From: Paracoccaceae bacterium
GTDB taxonomy: Bacteria; Pseudomonadota; Alphaproteobacteria; Rhodobacterales; Rhodobacteraceae
Assembly: GCA_024642725.1 (NCBI GenBank)
Contig: JAHEAO010000019.1
Coordinates: forward strand, 1 to 48,817
DNA: 48,817 nt
Direction of reading: 5' to 3'
Shown: piece after piece, positions 7,686 to 15,971 of the stretch
Position numbering within the stretch: position 1 is the first letter of the stretch
Layout: every line of letters starts with the position of its first letter
Position numbers and translations under genes: made by a program
The notes under the pieces: model-generated
What the model saw: the letters and a program-made list of their open reading frames with translations, nothing else
The model's database searches: none
What the model was told of the DNA's origin: nothing

Positions 7686-10043
7686 ATGGTATTCGGACTA
7701 GACGGCGTCGAGATCGGCCTGATCATTACATTTCTTTGCCTCTTCGGAGGCATCATGTCGGGCTTCCCTGTGGCTTTTGCCATTGGCGGCGCGTCGATCA
7801 TCGCTTTCGCCATCATCGCTGCACTCGACAGCACCGGGATTCTGGTGCACGAGGTCGTGGATCAGTCGAGCGAAGCCTATAACAACCTGCTGAATTCCGG
7901 GGTGAATCCGCTGAATATTTCCCGATTCAGCTTCCCCGACCTGCCGCTTCTGGCAGAGCCGATCTTTCCCGGCGGCTGGGAACTTGCCATCGACCGGAAC
8001 CTGTCCTTCATCGTGAACCGCATGAACGAACGCGTGCTGGCCGGGCAGTCGATCGAGACGCTGCTGGCGGTGCTGATGTTCGTGCTGATGGGGATCACTC
8101 TGGAACGCTCGAAGATCGCCAACGATCTGCTGACAACGATGGCGCGGGTGTTTGGCCCGCTTCCGGGCGGTCTTGCTGTTTCCGTTGTGATCGTCGGGGC
8201 CTTCCTTGCGGCATCGACCGGGATCGTCGGTGCAACCGTTGTCACAATGGGACTGCTGTCGCTGCCTGCGATGCTGCGCAACAATTACTCGCCTGAACTG
8301 GCCACGGGTGTCATTGCGGCATCGGGCACACTGGGGCAGATCATTCCACCGTCGATCGTCATCGTGCTTCTGGGCACGCTTGCAGGTGACCTTTATTCCG
8401 CAGCGCAGGAAACCCGTGCGCAGGCGGCCGGCTGTTCGGACGCGCTGACCTATCTGGGGCAGGCGGCAGTTCTTTCGGTTGGTACACTGTTCCAGGCGGC
8501 TCTGCTTCCGGGGATCATGCTGGCGATGCTCTACGGCCTGTATGCTTTCGGCTACGCGATGCTCAACCCGTCCAAGGCCCCGCCCGTCAAGGATGAAGGC
8601 AAGGTCAATGACTACGTCATCACCCGGCGCGACGGCTATCTCTGGTTCCTTCTAGCCCCGGTGGGGCTTGTTGCCGGGGCGGTGCTTATGGGGATGGTCG
8701 GTCTTTCCGGAACCCAATCGGCGAACGTCGACAGCTATTCGGTGCGCCAGGATACATCCGGCCTGCGTACAAATGTTTCTGAACAGTGCAAGACGTCGAT
8801 GATCGCCTACCACGGTCAGGAAAAATGGGACGAGTCAGTGAAGCTGCAGGAAGAGTTGCAGGCCGCTGGAGGTCTTCAGGAAAGCCATCAACGCACCCCC
8901 GAAGAAATGAAGGTGGCACGTGCCGAAATGCTGGCGAATGCCGCACCGATCGGGACCGGGGTTCTCACCATTGCCGTCCTTCTGGGCCTGATACTGACCA
9001 CGGCCGCGGGTGTTGCTCCGGGCGAGCGACGCCGCGAGCTGGGGATCGGCGCGCTGGGGATCGGACTGATGCTGTTGGCCGATGTCCTTTTCATCTCGCC
9101 GCTTAGCACTTCGGGCGCGACGGTTCTGATCCTTGCAATCCCGCTCATCTTCGCACTTTACGGCTGCCGCGTCGCAGCGGGGCTGATGGCGCAGAATGAC
9201 CTGATCCGTGTCGTATTCCCTCCGCTGGTCCTGATCGTTGCGGTGCTGGGGTCGATCCTCGGCGGCATCACGAACCCGACGCCCGCTGCCGCGCTGGGTG
9301 CCGCGGGCGCATTGATGCTTGCGGCCTATCGCAAGCTGCATGACGAGGGGCGTTCGGGCCGGATGATCCTGATCGCGGCCTTTGCCGTTGTCGTCATGAT
9401 CCTTGTCGGGATCAATTTCGATTTGCGCATAGGTCTTTCTGACGTGGCGCTGGAACAGATCATCGCCTTTGTCGTGGCACAACTCGCCTACAGCATCGCG
9501 ATGATCGGGCTTCTATACGCCTGCTGGGTGCTCTTGCGAGAGAAGGTTCTGACCCCGGTCGTGCGCGAAACGACCAAGGTCACATCCATGGTCTTCGCGA
9601 TCCTCATCGGCTCGCAGATGCTCAACCTCGTCGTCATCTCGTTTGGCGGAGAGCATTACATCCAGGACTTCCTGCGGTCGTTCGAAAGCGAATTTGCCGT
9701 CTTCCTGATCGTCATGCTGGTGCTCTTTATCCTTGGTTTCGTGATGGACTTCCTCGAGATCATCTACATCGTCGTGCCGATCGTGGGGCCCGTCATCTAT
9801 GGCGGCACGATGGACCCGAGCTGGGTGACGATCATGATCACGGTCAACCTGCAAACCAGCTTCCTGACGCCGCCGTTCGGTTTCGCGTTGTTCTACCTGC
9901 GCGGCGTCGCACCGGCGAGCGTCACCACCGGTCATATCTACCGGGGCATCATCCCGTTCGTCTTCATTCAGGTGTTCGCGCTGGCGCTGCTGTGGCTCTT
10001 CCCGGACGTGGTCACCATCGTGCCGGCCCTGATCGGCAACTGA
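7686..10043 (+). CDS. TRAP transporter large permease (DctM-type), extended
   Basis: 785 aa, against about 430 for ordinary DctM. It is the channel-forming subunit of a sodium-coupled tripartite transporter. DctM-type motifs are clear at both ends: LTFLCLFGGIMSG-like entry, AASTGIVGATVVTMGLLSLP, ASGTLGQIIPPSIVIVLLG and, near the C-terminus, FLTPPFGFALFYLRGV. Between them, residues of about 345-420 form a polar, non-membrane stretch containing a Cys and a charged helix (EKWDESVKLQEELQAAGG). Several extra hydrophobic helices follow. Start chosen at ATG 7686; an earlier in-frame start overlaps the small permease. The enlarged form is shared with a subgroup of TRAP systems, but the role of the insertion is unknown. 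Confidence 0.88.
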   Translation: MVFGLDGVEIGLIITFLCLFGGIMSGFPVAFAIGGASIIAFAIIAALDSTGILVHEVVDQSSEAYNNLLNSGVNPLNISRFSFPDLPLLAEPIFPGGWELAIDRNLSFIVNRMNERVLAGQSIETLLAVLMFVLMGITLERSKIANDLLTTMARVFGPLPGGLAVSVVIVGAFLAASTGIVGATVVTMGLLSLPAMLRNNYSPELATGVIAASGTLGQIIPPSIVIVLLGTLAGDLYSAAQETRAQAAGCSDALTYLGQAAVLSVGTLFQAALLPGIMLAMLYGLYAFGYAMLNPSKAPPVKDEGKVNDYVITRRDGYLWFLLAPVGLVAGAVLMGMVGLSGTQSANVDSYSVRQDTSGLRTNVSEQCKTSMIAYHGQEKWDESVKLQEELQAAGGLQESHQRTPEEMKVARAEMLANAAPIGTGVLTIAVLLGLILTTAAGVAPGERRRELGIGALGIGLMLLADVLFISPLSTSGATVLILAIPLIFALYGCRVAAGLMAQNDLIRVVFPPLVLIVAVLGSILGGITNPTPAAALGAAGALMLAAYRKLHDEGRSGRMILIAAFAVVVMILVGINFDLRIGLSDVALEQIIAFVVAQLAYSIAMIGLLYACWVLLREKVLTPVVRETTKVTSMVFAILIGSQMLNLVVISFGGEHYIQDFLRSFESEFAVFLIVMLVLFILGFVMDFLEIIYIVVPIVGPVIYGGTMDPSWVTIMITVNLQTSFLTPPFGFALFYLRGVAPASVTTGHIYRGIIPFVFIQVFALALLWLFPDVVTIVPALIGN

Positions 10044-10058
10044 TCAGATTGAAACGCG

Positions 10059-10082
10059 GGGGCGGCGGTCATCGGCTGCCCC
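10059..10082. terminator. Possible weak terminator hairpin
   Basis: An 8-bp stem with one G-U pair (GGGGCGGC/GCTGCCCC, 8-nt loop) between the convergent TRAP operon and bpt. No T-run follows on either strand, so termination is uncertain. Confidence 0.3.
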
Positions 10083-10118
10083 GGCGGACCAGAGCAGCAT
10101 TCGTGGAAGTGAAAGGGT

Positions 10119-10955
10119 TCAGGACCCGGTCGTCGGGCGGCTGTCAGGCAAGTTGATGCGGGCAACCTGTTCGGCAATCGGATCGGTGGAAAGCGGGTGT
10201 GTCCCCACTGCAAATTCGTCGGGGTCGCCCAGCCCTCGCCAGTTTCCGTCAACATAGATTTCAACCGATGAGAACCGCGCCTTGTAGCTCATCTTGGCAC
10301 TGCCGGGCACCCAATATCCAAGGTAGACATAGGGCAGGCCAGCCTCTTTCGCGATCTTGATATGATCGAGGATCACGTAGGTCCCCAGACTGTCCCGATG
10401 GAAGTCCGGATCGTAGAAGGAATAGACCATCGACAGGCCGTCATCGAGAACGTCAGTCAGGCAGACAGCCGCGAGATCGCCCCTCGTGCGGCCTTTGCCG
10501 GGTCTGGTGTATTCCACAACGCGGCTTCGGATCGGCGTCTCTTCGACCATCGCGGCGAATTCGAAAATATCCATGTCCGCCATGCCGCCATCGGCGTGCC
10601 GGCTGTCGAGATACTTGCGGAACAGTTCATACTGGTCTTCGGAAGCCCATGGCGATGTCGATTCCCGCACCAGTGAGCCGTTGCGCCGCATCGTGCGACG
10701 CTGGCTCTTGGTCGGGACAAAATCGGCGACCCGGATGCGGGCCGAAAGGCAAGCGGAGCATTCCGCGCAGCTGGGCCTGTAAAGGACGTTCTGCGAGCGG
10801 CGAAACCCCTGTTTCGACAGGGCATCGTTCAGTTTGGATGCATAGTCACCCTGCAATGCAGTGAACAATTTCCGTTCCAACCGACCCTCGAGATAGGGGC
10901 AGGGCTGGGGGGCCGTCACATAGAATTGCGGCGCAATGGGAAGCGTATGGCGCAT
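10119..10955 (-). CDS. bpt: Aspartate/glutamate leucyltransferase
   Basis: 278 aa, the usual length of bacterial Bpt/ATE-type transferases. They move Leu from leucyl-tRNA onto N-terminal Asp or Glu of proteins, marking them for ClpS-ClpAP degradation by the N-end rule. The N-terminal ATE domain has the diagnostic [14 protein letters not shown] cysteine cluster after NVLYRPSC. The C-terminal GNAT-like half contains [21 protein letters not shown]-type sequence and [11 protein letters not shown]. It is minus-strand and downstream of the RDD gene, with about 85 bp between. Acts in the cytoplasm. Confidence 0.94.
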   Translation of the reverse strand: MRHTLPIAPQFYVTAPQPCPYLEGRLERKLFTALQGDYASKLNDALSKQGFRRSQNVLYRPSCAECSACLSARIRVADFVPTKSQRRTMRRNGSLVRESTSPWASEDQYELFRKYLDSRHADGGMADMDIFEFAAMVEETPIRSRVVEYTRPGKGRTRGDLAAVCLTDVLDDGLSMVYSFYDPDFHRDSLGTYVILDHIKIAKEAGLPYVYLGYWVPGSAKMSYKARFSSVEIYVDGNWRGLGDPDEFAVGTHPLSTDPIAEQVARINLPDSRPTTGS

Positions 10956-11013
10956 TTGTCTTTCGGATCAGCAGATGGCCGGCAGGTTAGCAACAGCATA
11001 TCCATCCGCCAAG

Positions 11014-11028
11014 CCCCCGTTTTGGGGG
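11014..11028 (-). terminator. Small hairpin after the RDD gene
   Basis: CCCCC-loop-GGGGG stem on the minus strand shortly after the RDD stop codon. No T-run follows, so it is a weak terminator at best or an mRNA end-stabilising hairpin. Confidence 0.3.
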
Positions 11029-11039
11029 AGGGTAAACGA

Positions 11040-11498
11040 CTAGTTCATCGCCGCCCTGTTGATCGCGGCGGTGCCCATGAACATGTCGGTCAGACCCTGC
11101 CGACGTTCGGAAGTCAGCATCAGGATGATCGAGACGATCTGCGGCAGAACCATGGACATCGAGATGGTAAAGAAGAGGGTATGAAAGAAAGCCGTGCCAA
11201 AGTCAAAGCGCTCGCCGTGCAGGTTGCGGAATTCGATCGCCATCAGGCGCATTCCCGGGGTGGCTGAGCGGCTGCTGAGACTGATCAGACGGTAGGTGAA
11301 ACCGACGGCAAGCCAGAGCAGCGGCAAAAAGAAAAGTGCTGTGAAGGCGGTCAGCGGGATAATGACCAGCGTCAGAAGCAAAACCAGCACCGTATCCACG
11401 ATGAACGCCAGAAACCGCTTTACCGGAACGTCGGCGTAGAATTCGGACTGCAGGTCCGGATCGGGCAGCGTGCTTGCCGAGGAATAGGCTGGCATCAT
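11040..11498 (-). CDS. RDD-family membrane protein
   Basis: 152 aa from the ATG at 11498 (a second ATG follows at once). The RDD domain begins with VPVKRFLAFIVDTVLVLLL, where the Arg and the Asp inside the first helix are the family signature. A second helix (FFLPLLWLAVGFTYRLI), the SRSATPGMRLMAIEFRN loop and a third hydrophobic segment (LFFTISMSMVLPQIVSIILML) follow. Inner-membrane protein of unknown function; some relatives have been linked to ion transport. It lies 91 bp after the DUF2852 gene on the same strand and probably shares its promoter. Confidence 0.85.
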   Translation of the reverse strand: MMPAYSSASTLPDPDLQSEFYADVPVKRFLAFIVDTVLVLLLTLVIIPLTAFTALFFLPLLWLAVGFTYRLISLSSRSATPGMRLMAIEFRNLHGERFDFGTAFFHTLFFTISMSMVLPQIVSIILMLTSERRQGLTDMFMGTAAINRAAMN

Positions 11499-11589
11499 TG
11501 TCGGTGTCTTTCGGTTGAAGTGACAGGGTTTCGAAATCACGGCGGCCCTGACCTTGAGGGGTCTCTGGGCCGCCAGCAGTGGCGTCGGA

Positions 11590-12009
11590 TCAGGCCGCGT
11601 CTTCGGCGTCGTCAGCGGAACCGGCGTCGCGGGCCTTGCGGGCACGTTCGTCCATAAACTGGTCGAACTCGGCCTTGTCCTTCGATTCGCGCAGCCGCTG
11701 CAGGAAGGCCTCGAAGTTTTCCTGTTCCTCTTCAAGACGGCGCAGCGTTTCCGACTTGTAACTGTCGAATGCCGTGTTGCCAGAGGACTTGAACGCGGCG
11801 CGTGCATGACCGCGGTAGCGGGACATCGAATTGCGGCGGGCACAGTTTCCATTGAACATGCGTTTGCTCCAGATCATGTAGGCCAGAAGGGCAAGGCCAG
11901 CGGGCCAGAAAAAGATGAAAGAAAGAACGGTGGCGGCGATCCACGCGCCTTTGCCGCGGGCATCGAGCCAATTCTCGGCCTGACCGGGCCAGGTAGCGAC
12001 AGAACTCAT
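11590..12009 (-). CDS. DUF2852 membrane-anchored protein
   Basis: 139 aa. One hydrophobic helix near residues 20-48 (AWIAATVLSFIFFWPAGLALLAYMIW) is followed by a positively charged patch (SKRM, ARRNSMSRYRGHARAA) and a long, highly charged helix (ETLRRLEEEQENFEAFLQRLRESKDKAE-type) likely to form a coiled coil. This order matches DUF2852, an alphaproteobacterial family of unknown function. The topology suggests a cytoplasmic coiled coil tethered to the inner membrane. Two near-identical palindromes lie 32 and 90 bp upstream and may control it. The ribosome binding site is GGGAGA. Confidence 0.82.
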   Translation of the reverse strand: MSSVATWPGQAENWLDARGKGAWIAATVLSFIFFWPAGLALLAYMIWSKRMFNGNCARRNSMSRYRGHARAAFKSSGNTAFDSYKSETLRRLEEEQENFEAFLQRLRESKDKAEFDQFMDERARKARDAGSADDAEDAA

Positions 12010-12040
12010 CAGGGTCTCCCTTGTTCGGGTTACGGGTCTA

Positions 12041-12057
12041 TGTGAATGTCTTTCACA
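12041..12057 (-). promoter_or_regulatory. Palindromic operator 1 upstream of the DUF2852 gene
   Basis: TGTGAA-TGTCT-TTCACA, a perfect inverted repeat that extends to ATGTGAA/TTCACAT with the flanking bases. The 5-bp spacer excludes a standard CRP site (TGTGA-N6-TCACA) and a TyrR box. It pairs with the site at 12099-12115 and lies 32 bp before the DUF2852 start codon. The regulator is unknown. Confidence 0.55.
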
Positions 12058-12098
12058 TTATCTAAATTGGCGATCTGGGACCCGGCTTCAAGGCCCAA

Positions 12099-12115
12099 TG
12101 TAAACATTTTTTACA
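12099..12115 (-). promoter_or_regulatory. Palindromic operator 2 upstream of the DUF2852 gene
   Basis: TGTAAA-CATTT-TTTACA, the same architecture as operator 1 (ATGTRAA-N5-TTYACAT), with centres 58 bp apart. Two matching perfect palindromes in one short intergenic region argue for a dedicated regulator, perhaps one that loops or binds cooperatively. The site ends 11 bp before the stop codon of the ybaK-like gene. Confidence 0.55.
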
Positions 12116-12125
12116 TTAACTGGAC

Positions 12126-12596
12126 TTATCTAATAAAATCAGCAAGTTGCGCACCGGAAATTCGATGGAGGATTGCCGGGTCTACGGCAAAGATATGCCT
12201 CGGAGTGCCAGCTGCGGCCCAGATCACGGGGAAATCGAGCAACCTTGGGTCAAGAAAGGACTGGATGGGGCTGATGTGCCCGACTGGCGCAACGCCGCCT
12301 ATGGCAAAGCCTGTCTGGGCGCGGATCAGCCCCGCATCCGCCTTGCCCAGCCTTTCGCCGGAAAGAGCGGATGCCTTTGCGGGATCCACCTGGTTGCCGC
12401 CAGCAGTCATGAAAAGAATTGCGGTGCCGCTGTCCTCTCCACGGAAGATGATCGATTTCAGGATCTGATCCAGCAGACATCCAGCCGCATCGGCTGCCTG
12501 CTGGGCCGTGCGGGTTTCTGCGGGCATCTCGCGAATCTCGGCCGTCAGCCCAGCGGCGTCGAGTGCGGCGGTGACGCGTTTCAGGCTCTTGCTCAT
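12126..12596 (-). CDS. YbaK/EbsC-family aminoacyl-tRNA deacylase
   Basis: 156 aa from the second of two adjacent ATGs; GGGGAG lies 6 nt before it. The YbaK fold is visible from TRTAQQAADAAGCLLDQILKSIIF (residues about 28-51, with the conserved K in IxKS) to GGVAPVGH and the closing IFAVDPAIL segment. Members hydrolyse mischarged aminoacyl-tRNA, often Cys-tRNA-Pro or Ala-tRNA-Pro; the exact specificity is not readable here. Divergent from glnE, with about 90 bp between. Confidence 0.85.
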   Translation of the reverse strand: MSKSLKRVTAALDAAGLTAEIREMPAETRTAQQAADAAGCLLDQILKSIIFRGEDSGTAILFMTAGGNQVDPAKASALSGERLGKADAGLIRAQTGFAIGGVAPVGHISPIQSFLDPRLLDFPVIWAAAGTPRHIFAVDPAILHRISGAQLADFIR

Positions 12597-12687
12597 CATG
12601 CACTCCCCGTTTCGCACCACTATTTCGCGGCCTTCCGCGGCGTTCAAGCCCGTTGACCCTGCCGAGCCGTCACTCCAATCTCGGGGC

Positions 12688-15477
12688 ATGAACTTCGTCG
12701 CCCGTATTTCACGCAGTCCCTATGCCTTTGACCCGGATCGCGGGGCCGAAGCCCGTGCGGTTCTGCCGGACGCAAAACCGGAAATGGCCGGCGTCATCGA
12801 AGGGGCAGGCGGGTCAAGCCCGTTCCTGTTGTCGCTGATGACCCGCGACGCGGATTGGTTGGGCGAGGCGCTCGACGGTGCGCCAGAGACCGCGTTTGGC
12901 GGTATTCTTGCGGATGTCCGGGCGCTCGAAGACGCTGATCTGGCCGACGGTCTGCGCCGCGCCAAACGACGTGTGGCGCTACTTGCCGGGCTTTGCGATC
13001 TCGCCGGGGTCTGGAACCTTGAAGACGTCACGGCGGCATTGACGGATTTTGCCGACCTTGCGGTGGACCGGGCGATCACTTCGCTTGTCGGGGCCGAGAT
13101 CAGGCGAGGCAAATTGCCAGGTATCGATCATGACGCGATCGGAACAACCGCCGGAATGACTGTGCTGGCGATGGGAAAGATGGGCGCGGCAGAACTGAAC
13201 TATTCCTCGGATATCGATCTGATCTGCCTTTTTGACGAAAGCCGCTTCGCACCGGATGACTATACCGAGGCGCGCTCTTCTTTCATACGCGCGACCCGGC
13301 GGATGTCGGCGATGCTGTCGGATCAGACCGGGGAAGGCTATGTCTTTAGGACCGATCTGCGGCTCAGGCCCGATCCGTCGGTGACACCGGTTTGCTTGTC
13401 GATGGATGCCGCCGAAAACTACTATGAAAGCGTTGGCCGCACGTGGGAACGCGCGGCCTATATCAAGGCCCGCGCCTGTGCGGGCGATATCGCCGCGGGC
13501 ACGGCTTTCCTGCAGCGCTTAACGCCCTTCGTCTGGCGAAAGCACCTTGATTTCGCGGCCATTCAGGATGCGCATGATATGCGCCTGCGGATCAGGGAGC
13601 ATAAAGGTTTTCACGGCCCGATCACGCTTGAAGGTCACAACATGAAGCTCGGTGCGGGCGGGATCCGAGAGATAGAGTTCTTCACCCAGACCCGTCAGAT
13701 CATCGCAGGAGGGCGCGACCCGGACCTGCGGCTGCGGGGGACCATAGAAAGTCTGGCCCAGCTCGCAGCCAAGGGCTGGGTGCCCGATGAGGCCGCAGCG
13801 GTGCTGACAGAAGATTACCGCGCGCATCGCGAGATCGAACATCGGCTGCAGATGGTCAACGATACGCAAACCCAGGATCTTCCCAAGACGCAGGAGGGGT
13901 TCGAACGTATTGCCGCGCTTTGCGGCCGCGACCCGGGCGAATTGCGGAAAGATATTCTTCGCCGCCTGACCCGGGTCGAGGAATTGACCGAAGGCTTCTT
14001 CAAACCGCGCGAGGGTGGTGAAGCGCCGCGGGAACTGTCAGAGGTGTCGCGCGAAACCATCGGTCGCTGGCGCAGCTACCCGGCGCTGAGATCTGAGCGG
14101 GCTGTAGATATCTTTGAACGGTTGAAACCCGATCTTCTCGCCCGATTGCAAAAAGCAGCGAAGCCCGACGAGGCAATCGCCCAGTTCGACCGCTTTCTGG
14201 CCGGGCTTCCGGCGGGCGTGCAAGTCTTCTCGCTTTTCAACGCCAACCCGCAGCTTATCGATCTGATCGTGGATATCGCGGCGACCGCGCCGGGGCTTGC
14301 CCTGTATCTTGGCCACAACGCACAAGTCTTCGATGCGGTCATTGGGGGCGGCTTCTTTGCTCCGTGGCCGGGAACCGCGCCGCTAACGGAAGAGCTTGCA
14401 ACTCGGTTGTCCGAACTGGACGACTATGAGGCGAAGCTCGACGCGGCCCGCCGCTGGATGAAGGAATGGCATTTCCGGATCGGCGTCCATCACCTGCGCG
14501 GGCTGATCGGGGCCGATGAGGCCGGGGCGGAATATGCATCGCTGGCGGATTCCGTTCTGGTCGCGCTCTGGCCGGTCATCGTTGCGGAGTTTTCCCGCAA
14601 ACACGGGGCGCCGCCGGGGAGAGGGGCGGTTGTCATCGGCATGGGGTCGCTTGGATCCGAAAGGCTGACGGCCGCCTCTGACCTTGATCTGATCGTGATC
14701 TACGATGCCGCCGGTGTTGACTCTTCGGACGGACGCAGGCCGTTGCCCAGCCGCAGCTATTATGCGCGCCTGACTCAGGCCCTTGTCACTGCCGTCACTG
14801 CGCCAATGGCAGAAGGCCGGCTTTACGAAATCGACATGCGGTTGCGGCCATCGGGCCGGCAGGGGCCGGTGGCGACATCGCTCGATGCGTTTCGTGACTA
14901 TCAGCTCAACGAGGCCTGGACCTGGGAACATCTGGCCCTGACGCGCGCGCGCGCTGTCGCTGGCGAACCCGCACTTGCAAGCGCGGTCGAGGACTTTCGG
15001 CGAAGGTTGCTGAGCTCGCCCTGCGATCCGGCGAAGGTGCTCGAAGATGTCACCGATATGCGGCAGCGCATCGCGGCGGCCAAGCCGCTAAAGGGCGAAT
15101 GGGAAGCCAAGCTGGGCGCTGGGCGGATGCAGGATGTGGAACTGGTCGCGCAGGCCGCAGCACTGATGGCTGGCCATCCGGCGCGGCTGATCCCGGACCA
15201 GTTGAAGGCCGGCGTCGACATCGGCTGGCTCACCGAAGGCGATGTGGCGGCGCTGACTGCCTCTTACCGGCTGATGTGGCGCCTGCAATCCTCGGCGCGG
15301 CTTCTGACGGGAGATGTCCTTGACCTTCAGCTTGCCGGGCAGGGCGGGGCAGACTTTGTACTGCGCGAAACCGGGTACAGCGATGTCGGGACGCTTGCCG
15401 AAGCTTTGCAGTCGGTGTCATCGCAGGCCGCTTCGATCATCGACAAGACACTTGGCAGAGTTCCGGCAACCCCCTAA
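12688..15477 (+). CDS. glnE: Bifunctional glutamine synthetase adenylyltransferase/deadenylase
   Basis: 929 aa, close to the E. coli length. It attaches AMP to glutamine synthetase when glutamine is high and removes it under nitrogen limitation, in response to PII. Two nucleotidyltransferase domains are present. The N-terminal deadenylase has GKMGAAELNYSSDIDL (about residues 163-178), and the C-terminal adenylyltransferase has GMGSLGSERLTAASDLDL (about 651-668); both keep the D-x-D catalytic pair. The linking GlnE helical domains lie between and after them. The start at 12688 was chosen because MNFVARISRSPYAFD begins the conserved protein; a start at 12598 would overlap the divergent gene. 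Confidence 0.95.
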   Translation: MNFVARISRSPYAFDPDRGAEARAVLPDAKPEMAGVIEGAGGSSPFLLSLMTRDADWLGEALDGAPETAFGGILADVRALEDADLADGLRRAKRRVALLAGLCDLAGVWNLEDVTAALTDFADLAVDRAITSLVGAEIRRGKLPGIDHDAIGTTAGMTVLAMGKMGAAELNYSSDIDLICLFDESRFAPDDYTEARSSFIRATRRMSAMLSDQTGEGYVFRTDLRLRPDPSVTPVCLSMDAAENYYESVGRTWERAAYIKARACAGDIAAGTAFLQRLTPFVWRKHLDFAAIQDAHDMRLRIREHKGFHGPITLEGHNMKLGAGGIREIEFFTQTRQIIAGGRDPDLRLRGTIESLAQLAAKGWVPDEAAAVLTEDYRAHREIEHRLQMVNDTQTQDLPKTQEGFERIAALCGRDPGELRKDILRRLTRVEELTEGFFKPREGGEAPRELSEVSRETIGRWRSYPALRSERAVDIFERLKPDLLARLQKAAKPDEAIAQFDRFLAGLPAGVQVFSLFNANPQLIDLIVDIAATAPGLALYLGHNAQVFDAVIGGGFFAPWPGTAPLTEELATRLSELDDYEAKLDAARRWMKEWHFRIGVHHLRGLIGADEAGAEYASLADSVLVALWPVIVAEFSRKHGAPPGRGAVVIGMGSLGSERLTAASDLDLIVIYDAAGVDSSDGRRPLPSRSYYARLTQALVTAVTAPMAEGRLYEIDMRLRPSGRQGPVATSLDAFRDYQLNEAWTWEHLALTRARAVAGEPALASAVEDFRRRLLSSPCDPAKVLEDVTDMRQRIAAAKPLKGEWEAKLGAGRMQDVELVAQAAALMAGHPARLIPDQLKAGVDIGWLTEGDVAALTASYRLMWRLQSSARLLTGDVLDLQLAGQGGADFVLRETGYSDVGTLAEALQSVSSQAASIIDKTLGRVPATP

Positions 15478-15506
15478 GCCTGTGGCGTGCGAACTGGAGA
15501 CCAGAG

Positions 15507-15782
15507 ATGACACCGAAAGAGATCGACAAGACCGGGCTTATCCGGGAGAGCTACCTGATCGAAGGCATACATGCCTCGGAATGCCGGTCGATTTTTCTCG
15601 ACTGGGCGATCAAGCTGCCAGAGGGCGTAGCGGCGCAGGACGCAATCAATGTCATGCTGGACGAATATGCCGAGGCGCATCCCGACCATCCGATGACCGA
15701 AGTGCTCCGCGAAGGTTTGGGCGAAGCCGCAGCGAAGGGCCGCCGGGGCGGGCGCAGGGCAAGGACCGGCTTGGACGGCTAA
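15507..15782 (+). CDS. Small conserved hypothetical protein
   Basis: 91 aa, beginning 29 bp after glnE with GGAGACCAGAG before the ATG. It is hydrophilic, probably helical (LIRESYLIEGIHASECRSIFLDWAIKL), and ends in a basic tail (KGRRGGRRARTG). No signal peptide, membrane segment or known catalytic motif. I do not recognise a named domain, though similar short ORFs occur next to glnE-type genes in related bacteria as far as I recall. Likely co-transcribed with glnE. Its 3' end meets the convergent VOC gene remnant. Confidence 0.7.
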   Translation: MTPKEIDKTGLIRESYLIEGIHASECRSIFLDWAIKLPEGVAAQDAINVMLDEYAEAHPDHPMTEVLREGLGEAAAKGRRGGRRARTGLDG

Positions 15783-15969
15783 GCTTTCGAGGCGGCTTTT
15801 TTGGTGCGGCAATGTCGAATTTGACCATTCCCATCATCGCTTGCATCGCGCGGGCGTCCGGGGCCCGGTCTCGCTGCTCCAGAAGCGCGGTTAACTGGCG
15901 TTGAAGGATCTGCCACGACAGGCCGGAACGGTCGGTGAGCCGGCCGCAACTGAGCCTGATTTCGCCCTC
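15779..15969 (-). pseudogene. C-terminal remnant of a VOC/PhnB-like gene, frameshifted
   Basis: Directly after the eda stop, in another frame, the minus strand reads EGEIRLSCGRLTDRSGLSWQ, then a helical segment, then ARAMQAMMGMVKFDIAAPKK. This matches the end of PhnB-like VOC proteins (3-demethylubiquinone-9 3-methyltransferase domain), which close with CGWLxDRFGLSWQI and VMQAMLxMxKIDIAAL. The N-terminal two thirds are absent and there is no start codon or ribosome binding site. A run of six A on the coding strand (15802-15797) marks a frameshift: one extra A would give a natural ending ...KKAASKA-stop at 15779. I read this as a decaying fragment left by a deletion next to eda. Confidence 0.7.
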
Positions 15970-15971
15970 GC

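Noticed and set aside
12041-12057. CRP site (TGTGA...TCACA)
   Set aside because: The arms are separated by seven bases, not six, and the neighbouring palindrome does not have the TGTGA arm.
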